64,000 nucleotides of DNA from Kuschelorhynchus macadamiae (GCA_030620095.1 JAUTXW010005217.1:1178001-1242000); one strand, 5' to 3'; shown: positions 52,137 through 63,240, numbered from the stretch's first letter. Notes: generated by a model from the sequence alone, not told the origin. Numbers and translations: made by a program.

Positions 52137-52556
52137 ATGGTGTACAACACAGCTGAACGTGTAGAAATGATTTTCATTTATGATTCTCAGAATCAATGTT
52201 TCTTAAGGACAGCCCAAAGATTTAATGAAAGGCATCCAGGTCAAAATGCAAGTCCGGAGTATGTTCGCCAACTAGTAGCCAAATTTGAAGAAACTGGCTC
52301 TGTCGCGAATAAAAAGAGAAATCAACCGAGACTAGTTGACGAAGCAGCGCAAATTGAAGTTCTGGGGCAGTTTGCAATTAATTTAACTTTATCAACTCGT
52401 CAAGCAGCTGTAGCAACTGGCTTATCTCGTGAAACAATAAGAAAGGTACTTAAATTTCATCCCTATAAACTGCGCATACTGCAAGAACTTGGTGACGACG
52501 ACCCGGGTAGAAGAATCCAGTTTTGTGAAATAATTGTAGATATTGTAAGGACGTAG
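52137..52556 (+). CDS. transposon V transposase, N-terminal half
   Basis: ATG at 52137 and 139 residues. Residues 1-55 form a DUF4817-type helix-turn-helix (MVYNTAERVEMIFIYDSQNQ, then PEYVRQLVAKFEETGSV). Residues about 75-110 form a second one (LSTRQAAVATGLSRETIRKV). Then FHPYKLRILQELGDDDPGRR and IQFCE lead into the catalytic domain, which is cut here by element W. The stop at the end comes from beyond the breakpoint. In intact relatives this part binds the transposon ends. Confidence 0.85.
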   Translation: MVYNTAERVEMIFIYDSQNQCFLRTAQRFNERHPGQNASPEYVRQLVAKFEETGSVANKKRNQPRLVDEAAQIEVLGQFAINLTLSTRQAAVATGLSRETIRKVLKFHPYKLRILQELGDDDPGRRIQFCEIIVDIVRT

Positions 52557-52644
52557 CCGATGCACGCATCGGACAAGTGGCCCTTCTGAAACGTACACTA
52601 CAGAATGCTAAACATTCCAAATGGTACGAATTCGCATGCAAGGT

Positions 52645-55590
52645 CAAATAGATAAAGTAAAAAGTAAAATAGCCCTAAGAGGCATGTCGAATAGAAATAA
52701 AGAAAAAAAAAAAAGAACACACAATAGTTCGTCAAAAAAGCAACACAATACATAAATAATTAAAATACAAGTGAATAAAAATACATACAAAGTATACATA
52801 GATATAAAACAATCATAAAAGCAATTCGTTTAACCGCCTTTTAAGCTGTAAAGTGCTTAAACTGAAAATGTCATAATCAGGGAAGTGACGATTGTAATTG
52901 CGTACCAGTCGATCGACAAATGCGCTAAGCCCATAATTTGTACGATGGTATCCTTCAAAAAAGAGTTGAGATTGCCTTGTTCTCCTAATAGGAACCAGAA
53001 ATGCGACCGACTCAAGCAACATCGGACAGTCAATATCTCCACTGAGCAGTTTGTGAAGAAAAACTAGAAGTGCCTTCTTTCTTCGAAACTCAAGTGTTTG
53101 AAGGCCACACAGAAGAGCCCTGGTATTATATGATAAACCCTGGTACGGAAAATTAAACTTATACAAAAGGTATTTGGCAAATCTATTTTGGACTTTTTCG
53201 ATTTTATCGATATGGCACTGATACGATGGACTCCAAACTGTAGAACAATACTCCAGAACGCTGCGAACAAGTGAGTTATAAAGACATCCAATTGCTTTAG
53301 TATCTGTGACATGTTTTGTTTGCCGCTTTATAAAGCCCAACAGCCTGAAACCCTTCAGCACAATACTATCAATGTGCAGACCAAAAGTTAAATTCTCATC
53401 AAAAATAACGCCCAGGTCTGTAAAGGAACTAACAACTTCAAGACTCACGTTATCTATGAAGTAGGAGGAGAGTATGGGTTTAATGCGTTTATGAAAACGG
53501 AGCACTTTACATTTAGAGACATTAAGAAGAAGATGGTTAATGTTGCACCATTTGATAAGCTTTTCCAAGTCCGATTGCAGTGGATTAGATTCAGAGGAAA
53601 CTGGTGAAAAGAATTTTAAATCGTCTGCGTATAAGAGACACTTAGACACTTTAAAGCATGATACTATATCATTTATAAATAGTAGAAAGAGAATTGGACC
53701 AATATGAGAGCCCTGTGGGACACCAGATGTCACAACAACCTCTCTAGAAATTGAACCACATACGCTAACTCGCTGACGACGATTGAATAAGTACGATTCT
53801 ATCCATTGCAGGTAGGTTCCAGAAAAACCAATTCGCTGCAATTTGAATAACAGAAGCTGATGGCAAACCCTGTCAAAAGCCTTCGATATGTCAGTATATA
53901 TAACATCGATCTGTTGACCAGCCTCAACCAATGTTGTTAAGTAATTCTGGAAAATTGCAAGATTTGTAGTTGTTGAGCGACCACTAAAAAAACCGTGTTG
54001 CATACTAGTGATGTAGTGCTTCAGAGACTCAAAGATATGATCCGTGATAATTGCCTCAAACAGCTTTGGTATATGCGAAAGCAAGGAAATACCTCTGTAG
54101 TTTTTAATATCGCTCTTATCCCCAGATTTAAAGATCGGCATGAGAGTGGAAAACTTCCAAATTTCGGGAAAGGAACCCAGATTAAAAGATTTCTGAAAAA
54201 TTTTACAAAGGGGCCGAGACAACGACTCGCAGCAACGTTCCAATAAAATAGTGGGAACTCCATCTGGACCAGCCTTTTTAGAAAGATCAAGGGTTTTTAT
54301 TTTATTGCAGATTTCCGCCTCTGTAATACAATAGGTTGATAGTAATTTTCCCGAACAGCTTATAGGGCCAATCTTGCTAAAATCTAAACTACGGTGACGT
54401 GAATAGCAAGACTCAAAGTGAGTGGCGAAGGCATTAGCGATGTTATTCGAACCGGTAATTTCCTCTCCGTCATAATTCATGACACTGGGCAGCGCAGAAT
54501 CTCTTCTCAAATTACGTACGAAAGACCAAAAATGCCTGATATTCTCTGGGATAAGCAATTGAGTTTGTGCGACATATGCAAGATAGCACATATCAGTCCG
54601 AAGCTTAACCTCACGTCGTATGTCGCAGTAATCAAAATAGTCAACATCTTTATTGGACCTTTTATATTTTTTGTATAGACGATTGTTTTGTCCAATAAGT
54701 TTTCTCAGAGGAAGGTCGAACCATTTCGGATATTTACAGTCGACTACCGTTTTCTTGGGGACACAATTATTGATACCTTCAAACAAGACCTCATAAAAGC
54801 GCTCAACCATTTTGTTTATATCAGATTCGACTGATAAAAAAGACCAGTCGGATTGATTGTAAAAAAGGTTTAGATTGTGAAAATTCGCTTGATGAAACTG
54901 ATAAACGCTAACTTCATTAGAATTTTTCATTGGAGAAACATATTTAATTTTAAAATTTATCTCCATTGCTGGATGGTAGGGATCAATGTTTACGAGGGGA
55001 AAACCAGATTTTAAAATGGAGGCATTGACAAAGTCACTGGCAAATATTAAATCCAGAATTCTGCCCATGTGATTGCACAATGAGTTCATTTGCTGCAATT
55101 CAAAAAAGCTCATTGAAACAATAAGAGTTTCAGAAGCTGGAGATGGCAGAGATTTTGGAACAAGTGTGTTATCCTCATAAACCCATTCCACCGAAGAAAG
55201 ATTAAAGTCCCCGAAAACAAAAAATGTGTGACTATCGTATCTGTTTCTCAACGACTCGCAGGTCTCACAAAAAGACTGATAGCACTCCTGGCTAGAATTA
55301 GGTGGAAAATAAACGCAGCCCAAAATCAAACTTGCATTGCCCGCGCGCACCAGGACCCAAACATCATCAAAGTTCATATAAGTAGGAGTAATAACCAGAG
55401 TTACATGAAAAGCACAAGAAACGGCAATCAACACTCCACCGCCGCGATGACACCCTAGTTCCTCATAACTCCTATCTCTACGAAAAACTACATATTTGTT
55501 ATTAAAAATTTCGTTGTTTGAAATATCCGCGTTAAGCCACGTCTCAGTGAGACATATCAAGTCATAGTCGCAAGACAAAACTGCAAGAGA
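52645..55590 (-). mobile_element. non-LTR retrotransposon W inserted in transposon V
   Basis: Minus strand, near full ORF2, 3' UTR down to about 52645 with a TTTTACTTTTTACTTTATC-like end. Transposase sequence of V flanks it on both sides (N-terminal half left, first catalytic Asp right). Motifs place it with elements A-D, closest to D by its D-x-YHP endonuclease motif. Confidence 0.82.
52813..55578 (-). CDS. element W ORF2: endonuclease and reverse transcriptase, uninterrupted
   Basis: A 921-residue open frame, the longest in the window. Endonuclease: CLTETWL (Glu), FGDFNLSSVEW (Asp), DPYHPAMEINF (His-Pro motif). The first strand with the catalytic Asn lies upstream of the ATG at 55578 and is cut off by truncation. 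The frame stays open a little further (SLAVLSCDYDL). RT: fingers LMPIFKSGDKSDIKNYRG, motif A VIYTDISKAFDRVCHQLL, motif B SGVPQGSHIGPILF, motif C CLLYADDLKFF, WCNINHLLLNVSKCKVL. C-terminus: WSPSYQCHIDKIEKVQNRF. No lesion seen, so the insertion is recent; an active source copy probably exists elsewhere in this genome. Confidence 0.92.
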   Translation of the reverse strand: MSCDYDLICLTETWLNADISNNEIFNNKYVVFRRDRSYEELGCHRGGGVLIAVSCAFHVTLVITPTYMNFDDVWVLVRAGNASLILGCVYFPPNSSQECYQSFCETCESLRNRYDSHTFFVFGDFNLSSVEWVYEDNTLVPKSLPSPASETLIVSMSFFELQQMNSLCNHMGRILDLIFASDFVNASILKSGFPLVNIDPYHPAMEINFKIKYVSPMKNSNEVSVYQFHQANFHNLNLFYNQSDWSFLSVESDINKMVERFYEVLFEGINNCVPKKTVVDCKYPKWFDLPLRKLIGQNNRLYKKYKRSNKDVDYFDYCDIRREVKLRTDMCYLAYVAQTQLLIPENIRHFWSFVRNLRRDSALPSVMNYDGEEITGSNNIANAFATHFESCYSRHRSLDFSKIGPISCSGKLLSTYCITEAEICNKIKTLDLSKKAGPDGVPTILLERCCESLSRPLCKIFQKSFNLGSFPEIWKFSTLMPIFKSGDKSDIKNYRGISLLSHIPKLFEAIITDHIFESLKHYITSMQHGFFSGRSTTTNLAIFQNYLTTLVEAGQQIDVIYTDISKAFDRVCHQLLLFKLQRIGFSGTYLQWIESYLFNRRQRVSVCGSISREVVVTSGVPQGSHIGPILFLLFINDIVSCFKVSKCLLYADDLKFFSPVSSESNPLQSDLEKLIKWCNINHLLLNVSKCKVLRFHKRIKPILSSYFIDNVSLEVVSSFTDLGVIFDENLTFGLHIDSIVLKGFRLLGFIKRQTKHVTDTKAIGCLYNSLVRSVLEYCSTVWSPSYQCHIDKIEKVQNRFAKYLLYKFNFPYQGLSYNTRALLCGLQTLEFRRKKALLVFLHKLLSGDIDCPMLLESVAFLVPIRRTRQSQLFFEGYHRTNYGLSAFVDRLVRNYNRHFPDYDIFSLSTLQLKRRLNELLL

Positions 55591-56202
55591 ATGACAGATA
55601 GAATTACGGCAGAACCTCGACTAGTTAAAAATATTTGTTTCAGTGATGAATGTACCTTTTATTTGAATGGACATGTTAATAAGCAAAACTGTCGTTACCA
55701 TGGAATGACGAGACCCCACACGTATTTAGAGAAGGGCATACCCAGTACCCCCAGAAAATTAATGTTTGAGCTGGTATATTGGGAGACCGAGTAATTATCG
55801 GCCCAATCTTTATAGAAGGGAATTTAAATGGCGACATGTATGCTGAAATGCTACAGAGGTCTATTGAACCACTAATAGTGCGGGAATTAGAAAATCAGAG
55901 GGACACACAAGGAAATTTAGCATTAGAAGAACGCTTACTACATTTTCAACAGGATGGGGCACCTTCTCATTATGTAGTTCCCGTTAGGCAATGGTTGGAT
56001 GGTAATTATCCCAACCAGTGGATTGGAAGATGAGGTCCTGTTGAATGGTCACCTAGATCCCCGGACCTAACACCTCTTGACTTCTTTTTGTCAACAGAGC
56101 AACTCCAGAGAAACATTTGCAAATGTACGCGAAGAATTTGAACAAAGGCTTTATTATTGTCTTCAAAACAACGGGAACCATTTTGAACATTTAATTAAAT
56201 AA
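55591..56202 (+). pseudogene. transposon V transposase, catalytic half
   Basis: NICFSDECTFYLNGHVNKQN (first Asp), then a frameshift and a TGA where a Trp codon is expected in NVWAG (near 55765). Then GDRVIIGPIFIEGNLNGDM, LLHFQQDGAPSHY (second Asp), NQWIGR followed by TGA, VEWSPRSPDLTPLDFFL (third Asp). A deletion follows, and finally ETFANVREEFEQRLYY to HFEHLIK and TAA at 56200-56202. Dead copy. Confidence 0.82.
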
Positions 56203-56224
56203 TTATAAAAAATTTCACAATTAT

Positions 56225-56520
56225 GTTTTATTTTATTGTTTCCTTTAATAAACACAGAAGAATTTCACGAAAAACAGCTTTCTATGGTACCATTGGAAAG
56301 CATTTTTTAAGAGCTTTAAGATGATATATCACTCGACCCCCCTTTCTATTTAAGATTTTAGGGGTGTATCTCACCGTGCCCAAGGGGTTACAGATAAGGG
56401 TCGACTAATACGCTTTTATTTGTTCCCTGTTCATTTTATAGAAAGTATTTTTAGCGTTTTTTGATTAAGTTTTTCCTTCTTAAGATATGGCCATTTCAAG
56501 TTATTAAATTGTCACCCTGT
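56225..56520 (-). repeat. right long terminal inverted repeat of transposon V
   Basis: Reverse complement of 51649-51904 over about 257 bases and then extends to the outer end (CAGGGTGACAATTTAATAAC on minus), which is missing on the left. Confidence 0.88.
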
Positions 56521-56541
56521 ATGTGTTACTAAATGACTAAT

Positions 56542-56617
56542 GTGCGGAACTAGATTGAGTTATACTTCACTATTCCTAATAAAATAAAAATTCATAACGA
56601 GGGAAGTTCGGGGTAAA
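56542..56617 (+). repeat. left member of a distant inverted repeat
   Basis: GGAACTAGATTGAGTTA, CTTCACTATTCCTAA and AACGAGGGAAGTTCGGGG recur in the same order, inverted, at 62983-63058. Possible end of the repeat family that fills this region. Confidence 0.65.
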
Positions 56618-56864
56618 AGAAGATGCTAAAGAACACATTTTCTCAACCAAAAATAATTAAAAAACTACTTACCCGACTGAATTCAAATTATTATCAAAAA
56701 TTAAGGTTTATATGTTAGTTAGTTAATTCTTTATCCAATCCTTTAATATATTAGAAGGTAATACTTATGCTAAGACCCTAACTGGAGCATGTTACAGTAA
56801 CTCTTAAAACTAGAAATACCCACAGCTAAATAAACTTTAAAACAATAAAATTATAATTTAGTTG

Positions 56865-59378
56865 TCTAATAATGAAACTTGCACAGCCATCATACTCATT
56901 CGTAATAGGTGGTGACTTTAATACTAATTTTTTAGTTGCTAGTACAGACTTAAGCTGTTTTACAGATATATTGTCAACTTTTAATTTGGACTATATTATT
57001 AGAGACCCCACAAGAGTAACAGGAAAGTCTAGCACATGCATAGATAACTTCATAGTAAGCGCCGATACAGATTCACAAGCTACGGTAATTGATATGAGTC
57101 TTTCCGACCATTTTTCACAATTCCTCTGTGTGAGATTAGTAAAAGGTTTATTAAAGGAATCGACGAGTTTTATGTATAAAAGAATTACTTCTGAAGGTAA
57201 CACTAAGCAATTTATTGATTATATAAGAGGGGAGAATTGGGCTGAGGTCTTTAATCAGACAACAGCAGAAAGTGCTTTTGATTCTTTCTCGGACACTCTA
57301 CATTACTTCGAACTATGTTTTCCGATAAAAAAATGTTATTTTAAATCCAAGAAAAAAGTAAGCAGTTATATTTTATCCCCAGAATTAACAAAATTAAAAG
57401 AGAAAGTCACATTATTTTTGGAGCTTTCAAAAGTTGATAATAAGTATAAAGAAACAGCAAAATATTTAAATAAAATCTACAGAGAGAAACTTAGGATTTC
57501 TCGGCAAGTGGAAAATGACAAAAAAATACACAATTTAAGTAATAATAAATCAAAAACAATGTGGCAAATTATTATTAATCTCCAAAAGAAAAATATTAAC
57601 TTAAAAAAAGTAGAGTTTTTTAAAGGAGATGAACAAATAGGCAGCGGGGAAGTTGCCGAGAATTTTAATAAACATTTTATAATACCAAATTCCCATGACG
57701 ATATTTACTATGAATTTTTAAATTCGAATATCCCTTGTTGCTCATCCTCAGTTTTCCTCACCCCAGTCTGTAAACCAGAGGTTTTAGCTTTGATAAATAG
57801 GTTGAAGAATTCAAATTCTAGTGGTCCTGATGGGGTTTCTAATAATATTTTTAAAAAATGTAAGTTTTACTTCTGTAGTGTTTTTACGTATTTAATTAAC
57901 TTGTCATTCACTGAATGTGTGTTTCCCAAAAAGCTTAAACTTGCAGCGGTGATTCCTATTTATAAAAAAGGTAATCCGAATGACTACAGTAACTATAGGT
58001 CAGTAAGTTTGTTGTCAAGTACATCCAAGATATTTGAACTTAGTATAAAGGACAGGTTAATTGACTTTTTTGAAAAGAATATCCTACTATCTCAGGCGCA
58101 ACACTGGGTTACAAAACAGAAGAATACTGAATCAGCGCTTTCTTTTTTTCATAATAAGATCGTGGATGCAATTGATAAAAAGTTATGCACTATGGGGCTG
58201 TTTGTTGACTTTTTCTAGAGCTTTTGATATGGTAAACCGTCAGATTTTGTTGTCGAAACTATCAAGATACGGTGTTCGAGGTCAATTTCTTCAATTGAAT
58301 TCTTGAATCTTACCTTGAAGAGCGTTTTCAATATGTAAAAATCAACAGTGAAAATAGTACATCTAAACTTATAACTCAGGGCGTTCCCCAGGGTTCAATT
58401 TTGGGCCCCTTACTGTATTTGCTAATGACCTTATTTTTTATCTTTCTAAAGACACATCAGATATTTTTCCTGTTTGTTATGCGGACGATACTAGCATTCC
58501 GATGGTTGGGCCTTATCTACCGTCTCTGAAAATGTTTATAGCTAAATAATATCCCGGTCAGAGACGAATAATTTAATATTGAATAAGGCTAAAACGAATG
58601 TTCTTTGTTTTACACACTCAAAAAGACAAACTCACAATAGTGCTGCATTGTTTGAAAAGTCACCTGACACGCTTGCGTCCATAAGTGAAACGAGGATGTT
58701 GGGTGTGGTGTTTGACGACTGGCTTACGTGGACTACTCATATTGATGCATTATGTAGTAGGCTTCGGAGAACCCGTTATGCATTAAGCTATCTTAGGAAT
58801 CACTGTGGTGAGGACACTTTGTTGACTTTATACTACGCTAATTTTCACTGTCATGTCAAATATGGCATTTTGATTTGGGGCAGAGGTAAAGAAAGCAGAC
58901 GGGTCTTTCTATTACCGAAATACGCGTTAAGGATAATAGGCGGTCTTTCATATAGAGAGTCTTGCAGGACGCTGTTCAGGGGTTTAAAAATTTTAACAGT
59001 TTTTGACCAGTACATTCTGGAAGTATGTCTTTATGCATTCAAAAATAAATTGCTACTTGAGTCAAACAGACCATCCCACAATTACAATACACGTGCTAAA
59101 CACCTGCTGTTGCCCGATAGTCATCGTACGTCTTTTTTTCAGAAAGGCACTTTATATGCTGCTTGTAAATTTTATAAATTTATAAATTTATTTAAAGTCA
59201 AGAAATTGCCTTTGGGAAAAAATTGTTATTCTTTTCGGGATTTTTTTGTATAACCTGACATGTTTGTTTTTGTAGCTTTGACTTTTTCTCCAATTATTGT
59301 ACAGTGTATATTTTTTGTATGTTGCACTTTTCAATTGAAGAAATAAAATATTGTTATTATTATTATTATTATTATTAA
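56865..59378 (+). mobile_element. CR1-like non-LTR element Y
   Basis: 5'-truncated inside the endonuclease, ORF2 with several frameshifts, and a (TTA)n tail at about 59353-59378. It abuts relic Z of opposite orientation whose own tail is made of the same triplet. Confidence 0.8.
56872..59253 (+). pseudogene. element Y ORF2: endonuclease part, reverse transcriptase, C-terminus
   Basis: The first 448 codons (to 58218) are open: FVIGGDFNTNFLVAST (Asp), DPTRVTGKSSTCIDNFIV, MSLSDHFSQFL (SDH), linker CFPIKKCYFKSKKKVS and AENFNKHFII, fingers VIPIYKKGNPNDYSNYRS. Motif A is split by a frameshift (LFVDFF, then RAFDMVNRQILLSKLSRYGV). Motif B QGVPQGSILGPLLY is visible near 58385. Motif C is out of frame with a small deletion. 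From 58579 the frame is again open for 224 codons, with MLGVVFDDWLTWTTHID and CHVKYGILIWGRG. The endonuclease N-terminus is missing. Confidence 0.85.
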
Positions 59379-59740
59379 TAAACCATAAAACAAGTCAACA
59401 TTTAAATTAAGTTAAAAAGGACAATAAAATTGTAATAAAACTAGTCTATAAAGGAAAAAGTTTACATTTAGTGCAGTGCCTCATTTATGGTATTAACATC
59501 CTCAAAAAATTCTTTCAGACTGTAGTCTGGCTCTCTCCTTCAAAAGTGCTTTAAGTTAAACAAAACATTTCGTTGTACAAATGTAAAATTTGGTTTTTCG
59601 GTCCTGAGGTTTGTTTTAAACCTTGTATCTTAAAAATGTAACACGAGAATATAGAGGCTGTACAAGGTAAGTATACCAGCTTCTCGGAATACTTCCCTGC
59701 AGATGTCTCGACATACCATGCCAAATACAATACGTAAGCA
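59378..59740 (-). pseudogene. CR1-like ORF2 C-terminus, relic Z
   Basis: Minus strand: RIVFGMVCRDICREVFREAG, LTLYSLYILVLHF, a frameshift, then EPDYSLKEFFEDVNTINEAL and a TAA near 59470, followed by a 3' UTR and (AAT)n tail. Short 5'-truncated copy in convergent orientation with element Y. Confidence 0.7.
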
Positions 59741-59994
59741 TTTTTTTTTTGTAATAAAATTATTCGATCTGATTCAACAGAATTTCCCTAAAATATTAAA
59801 CCATAGATCTATATGTGGTAACATTTTGGTAAAAATCCAATATGGCCAAACAAAATGGTAATTTTCTCAGATTTTGCACAAACATCAATTATTATGTTGG
59901 AATCAACTGGTAACATTTTTGGTACTAATCCAAGATGGCGGCTAAATATTTAAAAATTCAGCCTGAAAAAACTACTTAATGGATTGATTTCAAA
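59741..59994 (+). repeat. dispersed AT-rich repeat family, block 2
   Basis: ACATTTTGGTAAAAATCC, AATATGGCCAAACAAAATGG and ATCCAAGATGGCGGC repeat phrases of the 50.5-51.6 kb and 62.4-62.8 kb blocks. Interrupted at about 60000 by element X. Confidence 0.65.
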
Positions 59995-59999
59995 TTGTG

Positions 60000-61769
60000 T
60001 GTAATAGCTAATTACACTACTCTTATTAAGTCAGCAAAAAAATTACACTACCGAAAACGTCTAACAAACTCAAATAACGTTTCAAAAGAAACCTGGTCCA
60101 TCATCAATAACCTCAGAAACAAATCAAACCCTGTGACTCAGATCTTGCCAGGGGCTAATGATCTAAATGATTATTTTATTAATGTAAGCAAAAATGTTAC
60201 CTCTAGTATCTCGCCAAGTTTGGACCCTCTTTCGTTTCTCCCTCCTTCAAAAAATTTAGCTGATAGCTTTTTCTTAAGTCCCGTTAGCAACACTGAACTA
60301 TTGAAGCTAATAAATAATATCAAAAGTAAATCTTCGTGTAGCACTGATGGCCTATCAATTAGAATATTCCTGAACTTGCCACTCCCAGTCATAGAGTCTT
60401 TTACAACATTAATAAATGAGTCCTTTATAAAAGGTGTATTCCCTGATTGCCTTAAAACAGCTATAATTATTCCACTTCATAAAGGCGGCGAAAAAACTAA
60501 CTCTTGCAATTATCGCCCAATTGCACTACTACCAGTGCTATCAAAAATCATCGAAAGGCTACTGAAGAATCGTCTTATGCCATTTCTCCTGAAACATCAG
60601 ATAATATCCCCGGAGCAGTTCGGATTTCTACCCAACAAGTGCACCAGCGACGCCATGTTCACGTTGCATAGAGGCGTCTACTTATCTCTCAATAACAACC
60701 ACCCAACTGCCTCAGTTTTTTGTGACTATGCGAAAGCCTTTGATTGTGTTAGTCATGAAATTCTGATAAACAAACTACATTTTTATGGAATTCGTGGTAC
60801 TTCTTTAAATTGGTTCAAATCTTATCTTGGAAAAGGCAACAACTTGTAAGGGTTAATGGTTCCGATTCTGATTGTAAGTTGTTTACAAGTGGAGTCCCTC
60901 AAGGTTCAGTCTTGGGACCTATCCTTTTTTTGTTATACATTAATGATATCACGAACCTTTAAATTAATGGAAGAATTTCCCTTTTTGCTGACGACACAAG
61001 CATAACTTGGAGTGATTTTGATACAACGTCTTTACACTCTAGTATCTCCAAAGACTTGGTTATAATTAAGGCTTGGTCCGATTCCAATATGCTTTGTTTT
61101 AATGTCGATAAAACGGTGGCGTTATCTTATAAGGGAACTTTACAACCACTTCAGGTACATAACAGCCATATTGAATACATAGAGTCGGTTAAATTCCTGG
61201 GTTTAAATATAAATAACAACCTAAAATGGTCTAATCATATTGACACCTTAACTAAAAAACTTTCTACCGCCTGCTTCGCCATTCGATCAGTTTCAAAAGA
61301 ACTAGACGTTCCTTCTGCCAGACTTACTTATTTCTCTTTATTTGAATCCCACCTCCGCTATGGCCTTCCCTTTTGGGGCTGCTGTACCACCGAGCAATTT
61401 CGTAGTATTTTTATGCTTCAAAAGAGAGCCATTCGTTATTTGTTTGGTCTAAATAATAGAGCTCACTGCCAATACTATTTCAAAAAACATGAAATATTAA
61501 CACTTCCTGCATTATTTATTTTGGAAACGGTATGTTTGCTGAGAAAACATATAAACACCCTCCCAGAAAGGCCACAACATGTATACCCTACCAGAAACTC
61601 TAGGCATGATATATATCTTCCCATTCGTTCCTCAGAATTAATAAAAAAATCAATTATTTACAACGCCATAAAACTTTACAACAATCTGCCAGTACATTTC
61701 AAATTTATCCCTATGCTTGCACAATTTCGAAAAAACACCAAAGAATATCTCATTGAGAGACCATTTTAG
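60000..61769 (+). pseudogene. element X ORF2: linker, reverse transcriptase, C-terminus
   Basis: Frame 1 (to 60849): linker NDYFINVSKNVTSSIS, SIRIFLNLPLPVIESF, fingers IIPLHKGGEKTNSCNYRPI, motif A SVFCDYAKAFDCVSHEIL. A frameshift near 60840, then SGVPQGSVLGPILFLLYIN (motif B), TAA at 60961 and SLFADDTSITW (motif C). Open again 61056-61769 with WSDSNMLCFNVDKT, GLNINNNLKWSNHID and SLFESHLRYGLPFWG. Three lesions in all, so it is a moderately young copy. Motif style resembles elements F and relic K. Confidence 0.85.
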
Positions 61770-62358
61770 AGCGTTAATGATTTTTACAGCGAGTAAGTCT
61801 GTTTAAATTGTCACTAAATTCGCTTGTTTACTTAAATCTTTTGTGAGTCATGCCCTAACTCGTAGCATAGAATTTTGAAAATAATCATATAGAGAAAAGA
61901 ACTGTCGAACATTCACTTAAAACTTAATTATTTTTGTTAGGTATTGGATTAAAAACAAAATTCAATTCTTTTTTGTATACTACATTCTACACTAGTTCAT
62001 TATACCTTCTGTTTAACATCACAATTATTTGTATAACTATAATAACATAGAGTTTAAGGTCGCATAGTTGCAATTTTGATTTCAATGTCATCGAAATTAT
62101 TCACCTCGTACATGTGTGTTTGTTTACTTTTATAAGGTTATTAAGATTCATTAACTGTTTTGCGGCAATGTTATGTTATATTCTAACGTGTGTTTTACGA
62201 TTTGATAAATTGATAATTCACATTTTTAAAAAGCATTGACCTATCGAAATTCTTTTCGATTAAATTTTTGATATGTCTTATTTTAGGTATATTTTGCTTT
62301 GTCCATAAAATTGTAAAATTTTTTTGCGGCAATAAAGCATACTTTTGTTTGTTTGTTT
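60000..62358 (+). mobile_element. CR1-like non-LTR element X, 5'-truncated
   Basis: Begins in the ORF2 linker and ends with AATAAAGCATAC and a (TTTG)n tail at about 62344-62358. The dispersed repeat continues on both sides (TTCAAATTGTG before, GTAATTGTGGTATAGG after), so X was inserted into it. Confidence 0.8.
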
Positions 62359-62800
62359 GTAATTGTGGTATAGGGATCAACTAATAAAATTCTGGAACTA
62401 ATCCAAGATGACCGAACAAAATGGAGGCCAAATAAAATGTTTGTAATCGTGAAAAAAAAATCACCCTCTCAAGTTTTACAGGTCTTGACGTTTCAGCGTC
62501 GCTAGATGCCAAAAAATATGTTTTTCATCAATTCCGTCGGTTCGTCTGTCGGTCTGTTTGTCAGTTCGCGGCACAGCTTAAAAACTACTTTACCCGATTG
62601 ATCTCAAATTTCAGTCAAAAATTAAGGGTTATATAGGGATGACATGGTAATATTTTGATAAAAATCCAATATGGCGGAACAATGTTAAAAAAATTATTGC
62701 CAATAAATAAATGTCCAACTTACCTCAAATTTTGCACAAAAAGCAAGTGTTACATAAGAATGAACACTGCTGACATTTTGATACAGTGAATTAATGTTTG
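62359..62800 (+). repeat. dispersed AT-rich repeat family, block 3
   Basis: Closest to 50860-51200: GTAATTGTGGTATAG, GATGCCAAAAAATA, CTGTTTGTCAGTTCGCGGC, TTAAAAACTACT, AAAATTAAGGGTTATAT and AATCCAATATGGCGG in the same order. Confidence 0.75.
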
Positions 62801-62982
62801 TACGTTCATACCCATGTATATGTGTGTTAGGTCTTTGTGTGTGTAGATGAAAATTGTATTTGTTTCAATCTGAATGATTGTTAGATATGGAAATAAAATA
62901 GCTGCATGCGTAATATAATCACTGAACAGGACTGTGACTTTGAGCTTGACGAAGACAATATAAAAAAAATTGGTAAATTTTC

Positions 62983-63058
62983 CTTACCCGGAACTTCCCT
63001 CGTTACGTTTTTTTTCCATTTGTTAAGAATAGTGAAGTCTGAACCAATTTAGTTCAAT
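62983..63058 (-). repeat. right member of a distant inverted repeat
   Basis: On the minus strand: CTTCACTATTCTTAACAAA and AACGAGGGAAGTTCCGGG, matching 56542-56617. Confidence 0.65.
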
Positions 63059-63098
63059 ACATAGTCACAGTATACATGAGTTACGTATACTACCTATG

Positions 63099-63240
63099 CC
63101 ACACTTAACTTTAACACCAACAACTTTAATACCAATTATATCTACTTCAATAAAACCTTTGCTTTGATGCTACACTTATTTTTAACACCAACAACTTTAA
63201 TACCAATTATATCTACTTGAATAAAACCTTTGTTTTGATA
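63099..63240 (+). repeat. 71-base tandem duplication
   Basis: TTTAACACCAACAACTTTAA and AATAAAACCTTTG recur with an offset of exactly 71 and only a few differences. Confidence 0.85.

Larger units (their letters stand above)
51649..56520 (+). mobile_element. mariner-like DNA transposon V with long TIRs, split by element W
   Basis: Inverted repeats of about 257 bases (51649-51904 and 56225-56482) enclose a DUF4817-type transposase gene on the plus strand. The right end extends further to CACCCTGTA at about 56521; the matching outer 38 bases of the left end are missing. Non-LTR element W sits inside the transposase. V itself interrupts the dispersed repeat family. Confidence 0.85.
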
